A program made the translations under genes and the position numbers. Shown here one piece after another: positions 63,756 through 64,000 of a DNA stretch of 64,000 nucleotides. How positions within the stretch are numbered: the first letter of the stretch is position 1; each line of letters opens with the position of its first letter. The stretch lies in assembly GCF_040720935.1 (NCBI RefSeq), contig NZ_JBFDAE010000010.1, forward strand, positions 62,001 through 126,000, given 5' to 3'. Below the pieces are notes generated by a model. That model was not told the DNA's origin. It ran no database searches and worked only from the letters and a program-made list of their open reading frames with translations. Source of the stretch: Jejuia sp040720935. Its GTDB lineage: Bacteria; Bacteroidota; Bacteroidia; Flavobacteriales; Flavobacteriaceae.

Positions 63756-64000
63756 TTAATTTATAAAATTAATGCTCAGTGGGTATGTTGGAGTTTCGCC
63801 ATTGCTAGCTTTTATAGCATTTATGATTGGGAATAGTATTGAAAAAACCCCTAAAACCACAAAGCCTAATAGCCCTAAACCGAATACTAAAATTAATGGC
63901 ACACATATTAAACAGTAAACAATTAAACTCAATTGAAAGTTGATGATGTTTTTACCGTGTTCGTCCATTTCGTAAACCTTTTCTTTTTGTGTAAGCCATA
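63756..64000 (-). CDS. DUF4870-like membrane protein (5' end outside window)
   Basis: The frame continues without a stop to the window edge, reading WLTQKEKVYEMDEHGKNIINFQ, so the Met at 63968 is internal. The segment WLxxKxxxxxxDEHGKxxxNFQ and the two following helices (SLIVYCLICVPLILVFGLG, LLGFVVLGVFSILFPII) are the hallmark of small DUF4870 inner-membrane proteins. 81 codons before the stop are visible. Function unknown. Confidence 0.85.
   Translation of the reverse strand, partial: WLTQKEKVYEMDEHGKNIINFQLSLIVYCLICVPLILVFGLGLLGFVVLGVFSILFPIINAIKASNGETPTYPLSINFIN

Noticed and set aside
63756..63968. Complete 70-residue gene starting at 63968
   Set aside because: The frame stays open to the window end and matches the interior of the DUF4870 family, so the gene is cut by the window edge.

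Overview
This AT-rich window most likely comes from a marine-type member of the Flavobacteriaceae (Bacteroidota). The evidence is the low G+C content, the lack of clear Shine-Dalgarno sequences, several exact matches to the Bacteroidota -7 promoter element TAnnTTTG, a type IX secretion sorting domain, and protein families typical of flavobacteria. No rRNA, tRNA, CRISPR array or intact insertion sequence was found.

Positions 1 to about 47 kb form a large Wzx/Wzy-type exopolysaccharide or capsule locus assembled in blocks. At the left edge, on the minus strand, are an outer-membrane export lipoprotein (cut by the window start), a FlaA1/WbpM-type dehydratase and a DegT aminotransferase. A 1.4-kb gene-free stretch with a MITE-like element follows, then a pectate-lyase-like lipoprotein. 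From 7.7 kb a plus-strand block makes acidic sugar nucleotides: a UDP-GlcA epimerase, a UDP-GlcNAc epimerase, a UDP-Glc dehydrogenase and a UDP-GalNAc dehydrogenase. Two MBOAT/SGNH O-acylation pairs in mirror orientation (12.9-15.2 kb and 17.5-19.8 kb) enclose a DgkA-like lipid kinase and a phosphoethanolamine-transferase-like membrane enzyme.

From 20.2 to 32.0 kb a tightly packed plus-strand operon carries four GT4 glycosyltransferases, a MurJ-type flippase, a Wzy-like polymerase, a TupA-like ATP-grasp protein and two AsnB-type amidotransferases. This suggests a polymer whose uronic acids are amidated or carry amino acids. A GT2 gene and a decayed IS4-type transposase (33-34.5 kb) separate this from a more mosaic block (34.5-43 kb). 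That block holds an SDR, an ATP-grasp protein, RfbF, RfbG and a reductase for a CDP-6-deoxyhexose, a GT2 with an extra C-terminal domain, an SMP-30 lactonase-like protein and a second SDR. Two paralogous initiating sugar-phosphate transferases (43.2 and 46.2 kb), plus a fragment that looks like a third, and a FemAB-like GNAT protein close the locus. An imperfect inverted repeat of about 85 bp lies at 4.8 kb and 43.2 kb, bracketing most of it.

From 48.6 kb on the window is ordinary chromosome: an Lrp regulator, an M14 carboxypeptidase, a XRE regulator, small lipoproteins, an MBL-fold hydrolase, a large conserved protein of unknown function, a Bcp peroxiredoxin, an endonuclease III without its Fe-S cysteines, an ECF sigma factor with a small conserved-looking neighbour, UvrA, a few secreted proteins, and a DUF4870-type protein cut by the window end. 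Intergenic regions here hold clear terminator hairpins and several dispersed palindromic repeats.
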